Positions 51,506-60,119 of a stretch of DNA of 64,000 nucleotides are shown here, piece by piece; within the stretch, counting starts at the first letter, position 1; each line of letters opens with the position of its first letter. Position numbers and translations under genes: made by a program. The notes beneath the pieces were generated by a model. It saw nothing but the letters and a program-made list of their open reading frames with translations. It did not search any database and was not told the DNA's origin. Origin of the DNA: Alphaproteobacteria bacterium (lineage in GTDB: Bacteria; Pseudomonadota; Alphaproteobacteria; Micropepsales; Micropepsaceae). The stretch is from positions 248,001 through 312,000 of the forward strand of contig JADHVO010000001.1 of assembly GCA_016783965.1 (NCBI GenBank), given 5' to 3'.

Positions 51506-52899
51506 CAAGCCGCTTCGGGGCTTTTCGAATATGACTTCGTCCGCATCGTCACGAGTTCTTCGGCGGCGCTCGGATGCAGGGCGACGGTGGCATCGAACTG
51601 GGCCTTTGTCGCGCCCATCTTCACCAGGATGCCGACGATCTGGATGATCTCGGCGGCGTGGTCGCCGAAGATGTGGCAGCCGAGTACCTTGTCGGTCCTG
51701 CTGTCGACGATCAGCTTGAAGGTGGAGCGCTCGTCACGGCCGCTGAGCGTGTGCTTCAGCGGGCGGAACACCGATTTGTAGACGTCGATGTGGTGGCCCT
51801 CGCCCAGCGCGCGCAGCTCCGTCATGCCGACGACGCCGATCTCGGGCGTGGTGAACACCGCAGTGGCGATGTCGTGGTGATCAGCCGGCGTGGGGACGCC
51901 GCCGAACACGGTCTTCACGAAGCACATCGCCTCATGGATCGCGACCGGCGTGAGCTGGATGCGGTCGGTGACGTCGCCGATGGCGTAGATGTTATCGGCG
52001 CTGGTCTTCGAGTACCGGTCGACCAGCACCTCGCCGCGCTTGCCGAGCTCGACGCCGGCCTTCTCGACATGCAGCGCCTCGGTGTTGGGGGCGCGGCCGA
52101 TGGCGAGCATGATCTGGTCGCACTCGATCTTGTCGCCCTTGTTGGTCTCGGCGTAGAGGCCGTCGGCGCGCTTCTCAATTTTGGTGAACTGGCAGCCCAG
52201 GGAGACGTGCAGGCCCTTCTTGACCATGTTGTCGCGCAGGGCGTCGCGGATGTCCTCGTCGAAGCCCCGCAGCACCTTCTCACCGCGGTAGAGCACCGAC
52301 ACTTTCGAGCCAAGCCCATGGAAGATGTGCGCGAACTCCATCGCGATGTAGCCGCCACCGGCGATCAGGATGCGGCCGGGCAGCTTGTCGAGATGGAAGG
52401 CCTCGTTGGAGGTGATGCAGAGTTCGCCGCCCTTCATCATGTGGGTGGTGCCGAGGTCGCGGGTCGGGCGGTTTCCGGTGGCGATCAGAATCTTGTCAGC
52501 GGTGATCTTCCTGTCGTCGTTCAGGAGGCGGATGGTGTGCGCGTCCTCGAACACGGCGCGGTCCTGGAAGATGGTGACGCCGGCGGCCTCGACGTTCTTC
52601 CTGTACATGCCCTCGAGGCGGGCGATCTCCTTGTCCTTGTTGGCGATCAGGGTCGGCCAATCAAAAGATGGCTCGCCGATGGTCCAACCATAGGCGGCGC
52701 TATCCATGAAGTCTTCGTGGAATTGCGCGGCGTAGACGAACAGCTTCTTGGGGATGCAGCCGCGGATCACGCAGGTGCCACCCATGCGGTATTCCTCGGC
52801 GATCGCGACCTTCCTGCCGGCCAGCGCCGCCATGCGGCTGGCGCGCACGCCGCCCGAGCCCCCGCCGATCACGAAAAGGTCGTAGTCGTATTGCGCCAT
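51505..52899 (-). CDS. gor: glutathione-disulfide reductase
   Basis: A 464-residue FAD/NADPH disulfide oxidoreductase. The N-terminal FAD loop is FVIGGGSGGVRASRMAAL, the redox-active Cys pair is GGTCVIRGCIPKK (C43/C48), and the NADPH loop is ILIAGGGYIAMEFAHIFHGLG. The C-terminal dimer interface has the His/Glu of TVALHPSAAEELVTMR. It keeps glutathione reduced, consistent with GST and the GFA protein nearby. The gene downstream overlaps its stop by one base. Length and motifs match Gor rather than thioredoxin reductase. Confidence 0.95.
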   Translation of the reverse strand: MAQYDYDLFVIGGGSGGVRASRMAALAGRKVAIAEEYRMGGTCVIRGCIPKKLFVYAAQFHEDFMDSAAYGWTIGEPSFDWPTLIANKDKEIARLEGMYRKNVEAAGVTIFQDRAVFEDAHTIRLLNDDRKITADKILIATGNRPTRDLGTTHMMKGGELCITSNEAFHLDKLPGRILIAGGGYIAMEFAHIFHGLGSKVSVLYRGEKVLRGFDEDIRDALRDNMVKKGLHVSLGCQFTKIEKRADGLYAETNKGDKIECDQIMLAIGRAPNTEALHVEKAGVELGKRGEVLVDRYSKTSADNIYAIGDVTDRIQLTPVAIHEAMCFVKTVFGGVPTPADHHDIATAVFTTPEIGVVGMTELRALGEGHHIDVYKSVFRPLKHTLSGRDERSTFKLIVDSRTDKVLGCHIFGDHAAEIIQIVGILVKMGATKAQFDATVALHPSAAEELVTMRTKSYSKSPEAA

Positions 52900-52948
52900 G
52901 GGGTTCTCTGCGGTTGATTTGGGTTATCTATGTAAGGGCGAACCTAGC

Positions 52949-54169
52949 ATGCAACAGGGGCGGATGGTCGCGAGGTTCGTAACCCTGGCATGCGTGTTGT
53001 TCCTGTCGGCTTGTACATTTTCCGACTCGTTGAAACACGACGAGGTGTGGTCGGTACGGCCGCTGCCCACCGGCACGACCGGCATGCCGCGTGACGTCCT
53101 GTTTGCGACAGACCGCGAGCTGGACCCCGCGGCGGAGTTCCATGTCGGGCGGCACTGGGCGGCGCAAGCCTCGTGCGGTGTGGCGTCGGAGAACAACTGG
53201 GCGCAGGTGACATCCTCGGTGCCGCTGTTCCGGGCCTGCACCGGTGCCGCGGCGGACGCGGCGCCGATGGGTCTGTTCGCGGACGACGTGGCGGCGGAAG
53301 CGGACTCGCGCAAGTGCCATTCGCTGCTGCTGTATGTGCACGGCTACAACACCATGTTCCGCACCGCGCTGCTGCACAGCGGGCAGATGGCCAACGACAC
53401 GCACTGGCCCTGCGCGATGGGCTTCTTCTCGTGGGCCAGCGAGGGGCAATACGACCGCTATGTCGCCGACGTGGAGCGCAGCGGTTACGCGGTGCCGGTG
53501 CTGATCAACCTGCTGCGGGCAGTGGCGGACAAGGGGGTAGAGGAAAACATCCTGGCCCATTCGATGGGGACGCGGATTACGCTGTCCGCCATCGGGGCGC
53601 TGGAGAGCTATTGCGTCGCGCACAAGCGTAAGATCGTGAAGGAGCTGGTGCTGCTGGCGCCGGACATCGGGGTAGAGCGGTACAATGACGACGCGCTGCA
53701 CCTGTTGCGGCGGGCGCAGGCCTGCGTGGGGCGCACGACGATCTATGCCTCGGACAACGACGTGGTGCTGATCGTGTCGGAGGGGACCCATGGCGGCATT
53801 CCGCGCGCGGGGCGCGTGCCGGACAAGGACCTGCAATACCCGGCATGCGAGGCGCTGAACGCCGACATCGTGGACGCGCATCTGGCGCCCGGCGACAAGA
53901 TGGGACACGGGTATTTCATCAATTCCTACGAGATGATGGACGACATGACGGCGGTGCTGCGCGGCGTGGCGCTGGCGGCGCGGGCGGGTGGCGCGAGGCC
54001 GACGCTAAAGGATGGCGGCACGGTTCAAGTGGCGTGTGTCGACGCTGCGGGCGAGACGGGAGCGCGGACGGCCGACCGCTACAGCCTGATCGTGGCGCCG
54101 GACCGGCAGCCCAGCTTCACCTCGCGCATCATGCGCGCGCTTGTCCCGCTGCTGGTTCCCCTGCAATGA
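52949..54169 (+). CDS. DUF900 alpha/beta hydrolase lipoprotein
   Basis: A 406-residue lipoprotein candidate. The signal peptide ends in a lipobox (LFLSAC followed by TF), so the Cys would be lipidated and the protein anchored to a membrane. The DUF900 alpha/beta-hydrolase core is LLLYVHGYNTMFRTALL and the nucleophile motif ILAHSMGTRITLSAI, with the later GHGYF carrying a probable His. DUF900 proteins are uncharacterised. It starts at ATG 52949 (or 52964) and its 3' end overlaps the convergent rpiA gene by 41 bp. Confidence 0.8.
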   Translation: MQQGRMVARFVTLACVLFLSACTFSDSLKHDEVWSVRPLPTGTTGMPRDVLFATDRELDPAAEFHVGRHWAAQASCGVASENNWAQVTSSVPLFRACTGAAADAAPMGLFADDVAAEADSRKCHSLLLYVHGYNTMFRTALLHSGQMANDTHWPCAMGFFSWASEGQYDRYVADVERSGYAVPVLINLLRAVADKGVEENILAHSMGTRITLSAIGALESYCVAHKRKIVKELVLLAPDIGVERYNDDALHLLRRAQACVGRTTIYASDNDVVLIVSEGTHGGIPRAGRVPDKDLQYPACEALNADIVDAHLAPGDKMGHGYFINSYEMMDDMTAVLRGVALAARAGGARPTLKDGGTVQVACVDAAGETGARTADRYSLIVAPDRQPSFTSRIMRALVPLLVPLQ

Positions 54170-54857
54170 CCTCGACCTCGCCGGGATGGGCGATGAGAAG
54201 CGTCGTGGCGATGCCGATGAACAGGCCGTGCTCGACCGCACCGGGGATCGCGGAGATGGCGGCCGCGAGCTTCGCTGCCGAGGTGATGGCGCCCATCGCG
54301 CAATCGTAGATCACGTTGCCGGAGTCGCTCTTGAAGATGGCGCCTTCGCGCTGGCGCAGCGTGATGGGGATGTTGCTGTAACCGAGCGAGGTGAAGGCCT
54401 CGCTGAGATGGCGCGCGGTGGTCTTGTGGCCGAACTCCAGCACCTCCACCGGCAGGGTGAACTTGCCGAGGCGGGCGACCAACTTGGACTCGTCGGCGAT
54501 GACGACCATGCGCTTTGACGCGCGGGCGACGATCTTCTCGCGGAGCAGTGCACCGCCGGCGCCCTTGATCAGGGTCAGCTCGCGGTCGGCCTCGTCGGCG
54601 CCGTCGACGGTGAGGTCGAGCGGCGCCAGGTCGTCGAGATTGCCGAGCGAGAGGCCAAGCTTGCGGGCGTAGGTCGTGGTGCGCTCGGAGGTCGGAACGC
54701 AGAGAAGCTTCAATCCGCCGCGCACGCGGGGTCCCAGCAGATCGATAAACGCTTCCGCGGTCGAGCCGGTGCCGAGGCCCAGCTTCATGCCGTCGGTCAC
54801 GTAGTCGAGCGCCCTGGCGGCGGCGGCGCGTTTCAACCGGTCCTGTTCGGTGGGCAT
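54129..54857 (-). CDS. rpiA: ribose-5-phosphate isomerase A
   Basis: A 242-residue RpiA that interconverts ribose 5-phosphate and ribulose 5-phosphate in the pentose phosphate pathway. Diagnostic features: DGMKLGLGTGSTAEAFIDLL near residue 20, VPTSERTT, LDLTVDGADEADRELTLIKGAGGALLREKIVA, and DESKLVARLGKFTLPVEVLEFG. ATG 54857 is chosen; the frame is open to 54911. It is convergent with the DUF900 gene and overlaps it by 41 bp. Firm identification. Confidence 0.96.
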   Translation of the reverse strand: MPTEQDRLKRAAAARALDYVTDGMKLGLGTGSTAEAFIDLLGPRVRGGLKLLCVPTSERTTTYARKLGLSLGNLDDLAPLDLTVDGADEADRELTLIKGAGGALLREKIVARASKRMVVIADESKLVARLGKFTLPVEVLEFGHKTTARHLSEAFTSLGYSNIPITLRQREGAIFKSDSGNVIYDCAMGAITSAAKLAAAISAIPGAVEHGLFIGIATTLLIAHPGEVEVIAGEPAAGQARA

Positions 54858-54903
54858 GGGCGGACTAGAGCCTGAGTCCGGCAGCATGTCGAGGGTGCAG
54901 GCT

Positions 54904-54923
54904 GCTGACAAGATCCTGTCAGC
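54904..54923. promoter_or_regulatory. inverted repeat GCTGACA-AGATCC-TGTCAGC
   Basis: A perfect 7-bp inverted repeat between the divergent rpiA and GFA genes; it may be an operator or a leader stem-loop. No matching regulator is identified. Confidence 0.3.
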
Positions 54924-54967
54924 TGATGGTGTAAGAACAGGAGGTTGGATGAATCGAGGAGGTTCTC

Positions 54968-55375
54968 ATGGCGATGAAACGGCATTCGGCGAGCTGTCAC
55001 TGCGGCGCGGTCAAGGTGGAGCTGGATTTCGACACGGCGGCGGGGACAAGCCGATGCAATTGCTCGATCTGCCGCAAGTCGCGCTGGTGGGGCGCCAATG
55101 TGAAGCCGGAGGCCGTGCGGGCGCTGAGTGGCGAGGAGAACACCTTCGTCTATAGCTGGGGATCGAAGTCGATCGATCTTCACTACTGCAAGACCTGCGG
55201 CATCCGGCTGTACGGGCGCGGCGACATCCCGCAGATCGGTGGCAAGTTCTTCGCCTTCAACGTGGCGTGCCTGGACGACGTGAGTGACGAGGAGTTCGCG
55301 GCCATTCCGGTGCGCCTCTGCAACGGCCGCGACAACGACTGGATGCACGAGCCGAAGGTGACGTCGTATCTGTGA
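54968..55375 (+). CDS. GFA (glutathione-dependent formaldehyde-activating/CENP-V-like) family protein
   Basis: A 135-residue zinc protein with the GFA domain. Cys pattern: SCHCGAVKVE (C10, C12), RCNCSICRKSRWWG (C30, C32, C35) and YCKTCGIRLYG (two Cys), the standard zinc sites. Family members were named for binding the S-hydroxymethyl-glutathione adduct; most are uncharacterised. The ATG has GAGGAGG upstream; another SD (AGGAGG) lies before an out-of-frame ATG at 54949. It ends 3 bp from the convergent glmS stop. Function tentative. Confidence 0.88.
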   Translation: MAMKRHSASCHCGAVKVELDFDTAAGTSRCNCSICRKSRWWGANVKPEAVRALSGEENTFVYSWGSKSIDLHYCKTCGIRLYGRGDIPQIGGKFFAFNVACLDDVSDEEFAAIPVRLCNGRDNDWMHEPKVTSYL

Positions 55376-55378
55376 CGG

Positions 55379-57205
55379 CTACTCGACGGTGACCGACTTC
55401 GCCAAGTTGCGGGGCTGGTCGACGTCGGTGCCCTTGGCGATGGCCGCGTAGTACGACAGGAGCTGCACCGGGATGGCGTAGAGGATGGGTGCGAGGAACG
55501 GATCGGCGTCGGGAACCTGGATGCTGGCCCAGACGTCGCCGGCGCGCGCGATCCCTTCCTTGTCGGAGATAAGCAGCACCTTGCCGCCGCGCGCCATGAC
55601 TTCCTGCATGTTGGAGATGGTCTTCTCAAACAGCGCATCGTGCGGAGCAATCACGACCACCGGCACGTTCTCGTCGATCAGGGCGATCGGGCCGTGTTTC
55701 ATCTCACCCGCGGCATAGCCTTCGGCGTGGATGTAGGAAATCTCCTTGAGCTTCAGCGCCCCTTCCAGCGCCAGCGGGTAGCTGGGGCCGCGGCCCATGT
55801 AGAGCACGTCGGTGGCCTTGGCGATTTCCTGGCCGAGCTGTTCGATCTTCGGTTCCTGTTTGAGGAATTCGGCAACCAGGCGCGGTGCGGCAAGGAGCTG
55901 GGCGCACAGGCGCTTCTCGTCGGCTTCACTGAGCGTGCCGCGTGCCACGCCCGCGGCGATGGCGAAGGAGGCGAGCGCGGCGAGCTGGCAGGTGAAAGCC
56001 TTGGTCGAGGCGACGCCGATCTCAGGCCCCGCGAAAGTGGGGAGTACGATGTCGGCCTCGCGCGCGATGGAGCTTTCGGCGACGTTGACGATCGCGATGG
56101 TGGTCTGGCCCTGCGCCTTGGCTTCGCGCAGTGCGGCGAGCGTGTCCGCGGTCTCGCCGGACTGGGAGACGAACAGCGCGGCACCGTCCTTCGGATAGAT
56201 CACGTCGCGATAGCGCAGTTCGGACGCCACGTCGGACTCGACTGGCAGGCGCGCGAGCTTTTCGAACCAGTACTTGCCGACCATGCCGGCGTAGAAGGCG
56301 GTGCCGCAGGCGGAGATGGTGAGGCGCGAGGCCTTGGACAGCGCCCCGCGCAGGCCGACGCCCTGGCGCTGCACCACCGGGCCGGCGGGATCGAGATAAT
56401 GCGCGAGCGTGTGGCCGATGACTTCCGGCTGCTCGTGGATCTCCTTCGCCATGAAATGCTTCTTGCCGCCCTTGTCGACCAGCGCAGCAGAGGCCGATGT
56501 GGTCTTCACCTCGCGGTTGGTGGGGCGGCCTTCGGAGTCGTAGATCGTGATGTCCGGACCCTTGATCACCACGACGTCGCCGTCCTCGAGATAGGCGACC
56601 TTGTTCGTGAAGGGCGCGAGCGCGAAGGCGTCGGAGCCGAGATAAGATTCGGTGGTGCCGTAGCCGACGGCGAGAGGCGCACCCTTGCGGGCGCCGATCA
56701 TCAGGCCGTCGTGGTCGGTGAAGATCATCGCCAGCGAGTAGGCACCGGTCAGGCGGCGCACCGCGGCCTGTGCCGCCTCGGACGGGCTCAGGCCCTTGTC
56801 GAGATAGTCGGTGACGAGGTGGACGGCGACCTCGCTGTCGGTCTGGGACTCGAATGTGTGGCCGGCGGCTTTCAGCTCGTCGCGCAGTTCGCGGAAATTC
56901 TCGACGATGCCGTTGTGGACGATGGCGACGCGCTTGCTGGCATGCGGATGGGCATTGGTCTCGGTCGGGGCGCCGTGTGTCGCCCAGCGCGTGTGGCCGA
57001 TGCCGGTGTGGCCGTGAAGCGGCCGGCTGTGCAGCACGTCACCCAGCTTGTTCAGCTTGCCGGACGAGCGGCGGCGGTCGATGTGGCCGTCGACCAGCGT
57101 GGCAATGCCGGCGGAGTCGTAGCCGCGATATTCCAGGCGCCGCAGCGCGTCCAGGATGACGGGGGCCACGTCGCGGGTGCCTGCGATGCCGACGATTCCG
57201 CACAT
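55379..57205 (-). CDS. glmS: glutamine--fructose-6-phosphate transaminase (isomerizing)
   Basis: A 608-residue GlmS making glucosamine-6-phosphate from fructose 6-phosphate and Gln, the first step of UDP-GlcNAc synthesis. It begins MCGIVGIAGTRDVAPVILDALRRLEYRGYDSAG, with Cys2 as the glutaminase nucleophile, and later has the SIS-domain motifs SACGTAFYAGMVGKYWFE, FVSQSGETADTLAALREA and AEGYAAGEMKHGPIALID. ATG 57205 is chosen so that Cys is residue 2; the frame is open to 57220. It is downstream of glmU in the same operon. Confidence 0.97.
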   Translation of the reverse strand: MCGIVGIAGTRDVAPVILDALRRLEYRGYDSAGIATLVDGHIDRRRSSGKLNKLGDVLHSRPLHGHTGIGHTRWATHGAPTETNAHPHASKRVAIVHNGIVENFRELRDELKAAGHTFESQTDSEVAVHLVTDYLDKGLSPSEAAQAAVRRLTGAYSLAMIFTDHDGLMIGARKGAPLAVGYGTTESYLGSDAFALAPFTNKVAYLEDGDVVVIKGPDITIYDSEGRPTNREVKTTSASAALVDKGGKKHFMAKEIHEQPEVIGHTLAHYLDPAGPVVQRQGVGLRGALSKASRLTISACGTAFYAGMVGKYWFEKLARLPVESDVASELRYRDVIYPKDGAALFVSQSGETADTLAALREAKAQGQTTIAIVNVAESSIAREADIVLPTFAGPEIGVASTKAFTCQLAALASFAIAAGVARGTLSEADEKRLCAQLLAAPRLVAEFLKQEPKIEQLGQEIAKATDVLYMGRGPSYPLALEGALKLKEISYIHAEGYAAGEMKHGPIALIDENVPVVVIAPHDALFEKTISNMQEVMARGGKVLLISDKEGIARAGDVWASIQVPDADPFLAPILYAIPVQLLSYYAAIAKGTDVDQPRNLAKSVTVE

Positions 57206-57263
57206 GTGTCTTTCCTCCATGGCCGAGTTTAGGCGGCCAAACTGAACCCGCGCTGAACGCGCT

Positions 57264-58628
57264 CTATTTCTTCTTCGCGGCCTTCTCGGCCTTCTTTTGT
57301 GTGCGGAATTTCTCCGCCCAGCCGGGAATTTCCTTCTGCGCGGCGCGTGTCACGGCGAGCGCGTCCTTTTCCACCGGCTTGGTGATCACCGAGCCGGCAC
57401 CGACATAGACGCCGTCGCCAACCTTCACCGGCGCGACCAGCGCGGTGTTGGAGCCGATGAAGGCACCGGCGCCGATGTCGGTGTGGTGCTTGTCGAAGCC
57501 ATCGTAATTGCAGGTGATGGTGCCGGCGCCGATGTTCGCGCCTGCGCCGACGCGCGCGTCGCCCAGATAGGTAAGATGGTTGGCCTTGGCGCCCTTCTCG
57601 ATGCGGGCCTTCTTGACCTCGACAAAATTGCCGATGTGGACGTCTTCCTCGATCACCGCGCCGCCGCGCAGGCGCGCGTAAGGCCCGATCAGTGCGCCGT
57701 TGCCGACGACGACGGGACCTTCCTTCTCGCTGCCTTCGAGGTGGGAGTGGGATTTGATCCCGGCGCCGCTCTTCACCGTCACCTTGGGGCCGATCACGAC
57801 ATAGGGGCCGATGTGGCAGTCGGGTTCGAGCACGGTGTCGTGGCTGAGGAACACGGTTTCGGGCGCGGTCATGCCGACCCCCGCCGCGAGGGCGCGGGCG
57901 CGCAGGCGCTTCTGCATCTGGCTTTCCGCATCGGCCAGTTCGGCCCGCGAATTCACGCCCATCACCGTGATCTCGTCGGTTTCGGTGATCGTGCACTTCA
58001 CGCCATCGCGCCTGGCGATCAGCGGGACTTCGGGAATGTAGTACTCGCCCTGGGCATTGTTATTCTCGAGGCGGCCCGCCCATTCGAAGAATTTGCGCGC
58101 GCTGGCGGCGGAATAGGTGCCGGCGCAGCAGAGATCGATCGCTCGCTGCTCCGGCGTTGCGTCCTTGTATTCGACGATGCGGTCGAGCGTACCGTCGGCG
58201 TTCTGGATCACACGCCCATAGGCGGCGGGATCGGCGGGACGGAAGGCGACCAACGATAGTCCATAGGTCTCGGCCGAAGCCAGCGACTCCGCGAGCATCG
58301 GCGACTGTGCCAGCGGCATGTCGCCGTTGTTGATGAGGAGCGCGCCCTGGAAATCGCCCAGCACGCTCTTGGCGGCAAGCGCGGCGTGGCCGGTGCCGAG
58401 CGGCCTGTCCTGGATCGCATTCTCCGCGCCCAGCGAACTGACATAGCCGCGCATTTCCTCCATGGAGGGTGCGCTGACCACGACGATGCGCGAGACGCCG
58501 GCGCCGCGGACAGCGGCGACCACATGACCGAGGATGGGAAGGCCTGCTATGGCATGCATGACCTTGGGCTTCGCGGATTTCATCCGCGTGCCCTGGCCTG
58601 CTGCCAGGATGATTGCCGCTTTTGCCAT
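57264..58628 (-). CDS. glmU: bifunctional UDP-N-acetylglucosamine pyrophosphorylase/glucosamine-1-phosphate N-acetyltransferase
   Basis: A 454-residue GlmU, catalysing acetylation of GlcN-1-P and uridylylation to UDP-GlcNAc for peptidoglycan and LPS. The N-terminal uridylyltransferase domain opens AAIILAAGQGTRMKSAKPKVMH. The C-terminal left-handed beta-helix shows the hexapeptide repeats (IGPYVVIG, IGPYARLRGG, HIGNFVEVK) and the acetyl-CoA region VGAGANIGAGTITCNYDG. ATG 58628 is used; the longer frame would run into the divergent gph promoter. With glmS downstream it supplies the whole amino-sugar branch. Confidence 0.96.
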   Translation of the reverse strand: MAKAAIILAAGQGTRMKSAKPKVMHAIAGLPILGHVVAAVRGAGVSRIVVVSAPSMEEMRGYVSSLGAENAIQDRPLGTGHAALAAKSVLGDFQGALLINNGDMPLAQSPMLAESLASAETYGLSLVAFRPADPAAYGRVIQNADGTLDRIVEYKDATPEQRAIDLCCAGTYSAASARKFFEWAGRLENNNAQGEYYIPEVPLIARRDGVKCTITETDEITVMGVNSRAELADAESQMQKRLRARALAAGVGMTAPETVFLSHDTVLEPDCHIGPYVVIGPKVTVKSGAGIKSHSHLEGSEKEGPVVVGNGALIGPYARLRGGAVIEEDVHIGNFVEVKKARIEKGAKANHLTYLGDARVGAGANIGAGTITCNYDGFDKHHTDIGAGAFIGSNTALVAPVKVGDGVYVGAGSVITKPVEKDALAVTRAAQKEIPGWAEKFRTQKKAEKAAKKK

Positions 58629-58716
58629 GACGTGGCCTAACCTGCCGAAGAATCCGGATAAAGTGACGAATTGCGACGCTATATTGCCCCATCCTGCAAG
58701 ATGGATTCCAAAAAAA

Positions 58717-59391
58717 GTGAACGCTCTCCCCGCCCTGATCTTCGACCTCGACGGAACGCTGGTGGATACGGCCCCGGATCTGCTGGGCGCGACCAACGCC
58801 GTGCTGCGCTCGGAACACCGGGAGGAAATCGACCCCGCCACGCTGCGTCATATGGTGGGGTTCGGGGCGCGATCGCTGATCCAGCAGGCGATGGCCGCGA
58901 CCGGGACACCTGTGGAAGACGCGCGGCTTCCGGAACTGGTCGATCGGTTCATCGTGCACTATCGCGCGCACATCGCGGACGACAGCGTGCTTTTCCCGGG
59001 AGTCGAAGAGACCTTGGCCGACTTGCAGGCGAAGGGCGAGCGCATGGCGGTGCTGACCAACAAGCCGCATGACCTTGCCGTGCAACTTCTGGACAAGCTG
59101 AAGCTCACGCAGTTCTTCCCTGTGATCTACGGCGCGGGGCGCATGTCCTATGTGAAACCCGACGCGCGCATTTTTCACGACGTGGTGCGCGATGTGGGCG
59201 GGGAGCCCGGCATCATGGTCGGCGACAGCATCACCGACGTGGCGACAGCGCGCGCGGCGAACGCTTTGGTGATCCTGGTGAACTACGGCTATACGCCCGA
59301 GCCGGCGCACATGCTGGGCGGCGACGTGGTGACGGGCGATTTCCGCGACATACCGCGATTGGCACGAGACCTGGCGAGGGCAGCACTATGA
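58717..59391 (+). CDS. gph: phosphoglycolate phosphatase-like HAD hydrolase
   Basis: A 224-residue HAD phosphatase. Motif I is IFDLDGTLVDTAPD at the N-terminus; motif II is in AVLTNKPHD; motif III is the Lys in MSYVKPDARIF; motif IV is in MVGDSITDVATA. The cap helical region fits Gph-type C1 caps. It probably dephosphorylates 2-phosphoglycolate from DNA repair, but related HAD proteins also act on other sugars. It begins with GTG and its stop overlaps the next gene by four bases (ATGA), so they are co-transcribed. Confidence 0.88.
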   Translation: MNALPALIFDLDGTLVDTAPDLLGATNAVLRSEHREEIDPATLRHMVGFGARSLIQQAMAATGTPVEDARLPELVDRFIVHYRAHIADDSVLFPGVEETLADLQAKGERMAVLTNKPHDLAVQLLDKLKLTQFFPVIYGAGRMSYVKPDARIFHDVVRDVGGEPGIMVGDSITDVATARAANALVILVNYGYTPEPAHMLGGDVVTGDFRDIPRLARDLARAAL

Positions 59392-60113
59392 GCATTCTTG
59401 AAGTCGAAGAGATCGGCGAAATCCGGCGCGTGGTCATGAACCGGCCGGAGCGGCTGAACGCGCTAAACCAGCCGATGGCGGAGGAGCTGCTCAGATATTT
59501 CGAGGCGCGACGGCGCGATACGGCGGCGCGGGTGATCATCCTGACCGGTGCGGGACGCGGCTTCACGGCGGGTGCCGATCTGAAGGCGCTGGGCCAGGCG
59601 GACGCGCTGCAGGACGGGCCGAACGGCGACTGGACCCTGCGCGACGTGATGAAGGCGATGCGGGCGTGTCCGCAGCCCATCATCTCGCTGGTGCGCGGCC
59701 CGGCGGCGGGCGGGGGCCTGGCGCTCGCACTCGCCAGCGATGTGATCGTGGCGGGCGAGAGCGCCGTGTTCCACTCGGCCTTCATCAAGATCGGCCTGAG
59801 CGGCGCGGAGCTGGGTGCGGCGTGGCGCCTGCAACGCACGATGGGCATCTCGCGGGCGCGCGAGGCGCTGCTGACCGGGCGGCCGATCGACGCGCAGGAG
59901 GCGTGGCGCACCGGACTGGTGTCGTCGGTACTGCCGGATGCGGCGCTGGACGCGCATGGACTGACCCTGGCGAAGGCGATGTGCGAGGCGCGGCCGGATG
60001 CCTTGCGTCTGACGAAGCGGTCGCTGGATGCGGGGCTGGAGATGGGCAGCGACGCGGCGATGGAACTGGAAGAACGCGCCCAGATGCTGATGATCGCGCG
60101 CCGGCCGCGCTGA
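59388..60113 (+). CDS. enoyl-CoA hydratase/isomerase family protein
   Basis: A 241-residue crotonase-fold protein: RVVMNRPERLNALNQPMAEEL, the oxyanion segment GAGRGFTAGADLKAL, GPAAGGGLALALASDVIVAGESAVFHSAF, and the family stretch RPIDAQEAWRTGLVSSVLP. It is coupled to gph by a 4-bp overlap. Related to the one at 564-1301 by fold, but not closely by sequence. The acyl-CoA substrate is unknown. Confidence 0.88.
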   Translation: MSILEVEEIGEIRRVVMNRPERLNALNQPMAEELLRYFEARRRDTAARVIILTGAGRGFTAGADLKALGQADALQDGPNGDWTLRDVMKAMRACPQPIISLVRGPAAGGGLALALASDVIVAGESAVFHSAFIKIGLSGAELGAAWRLQRTMGISRAREALLTGRPIDAQEAWRTGLVSSVLPDAALDAHGLTLAKAMCEARPDALRLTKRSLDAGLEMGSDAAMELEERAQMLMIARRPR

Positions 60114-60119
60114 TAGCGG

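Noticed and set aside
55379-57260. glmS ribozyme upstream of glmS
   Set aside because: Only 58 bp separate glmU and glmS and no ribozyme core is visible; such ribozymes are known mainly in Firmicutes.
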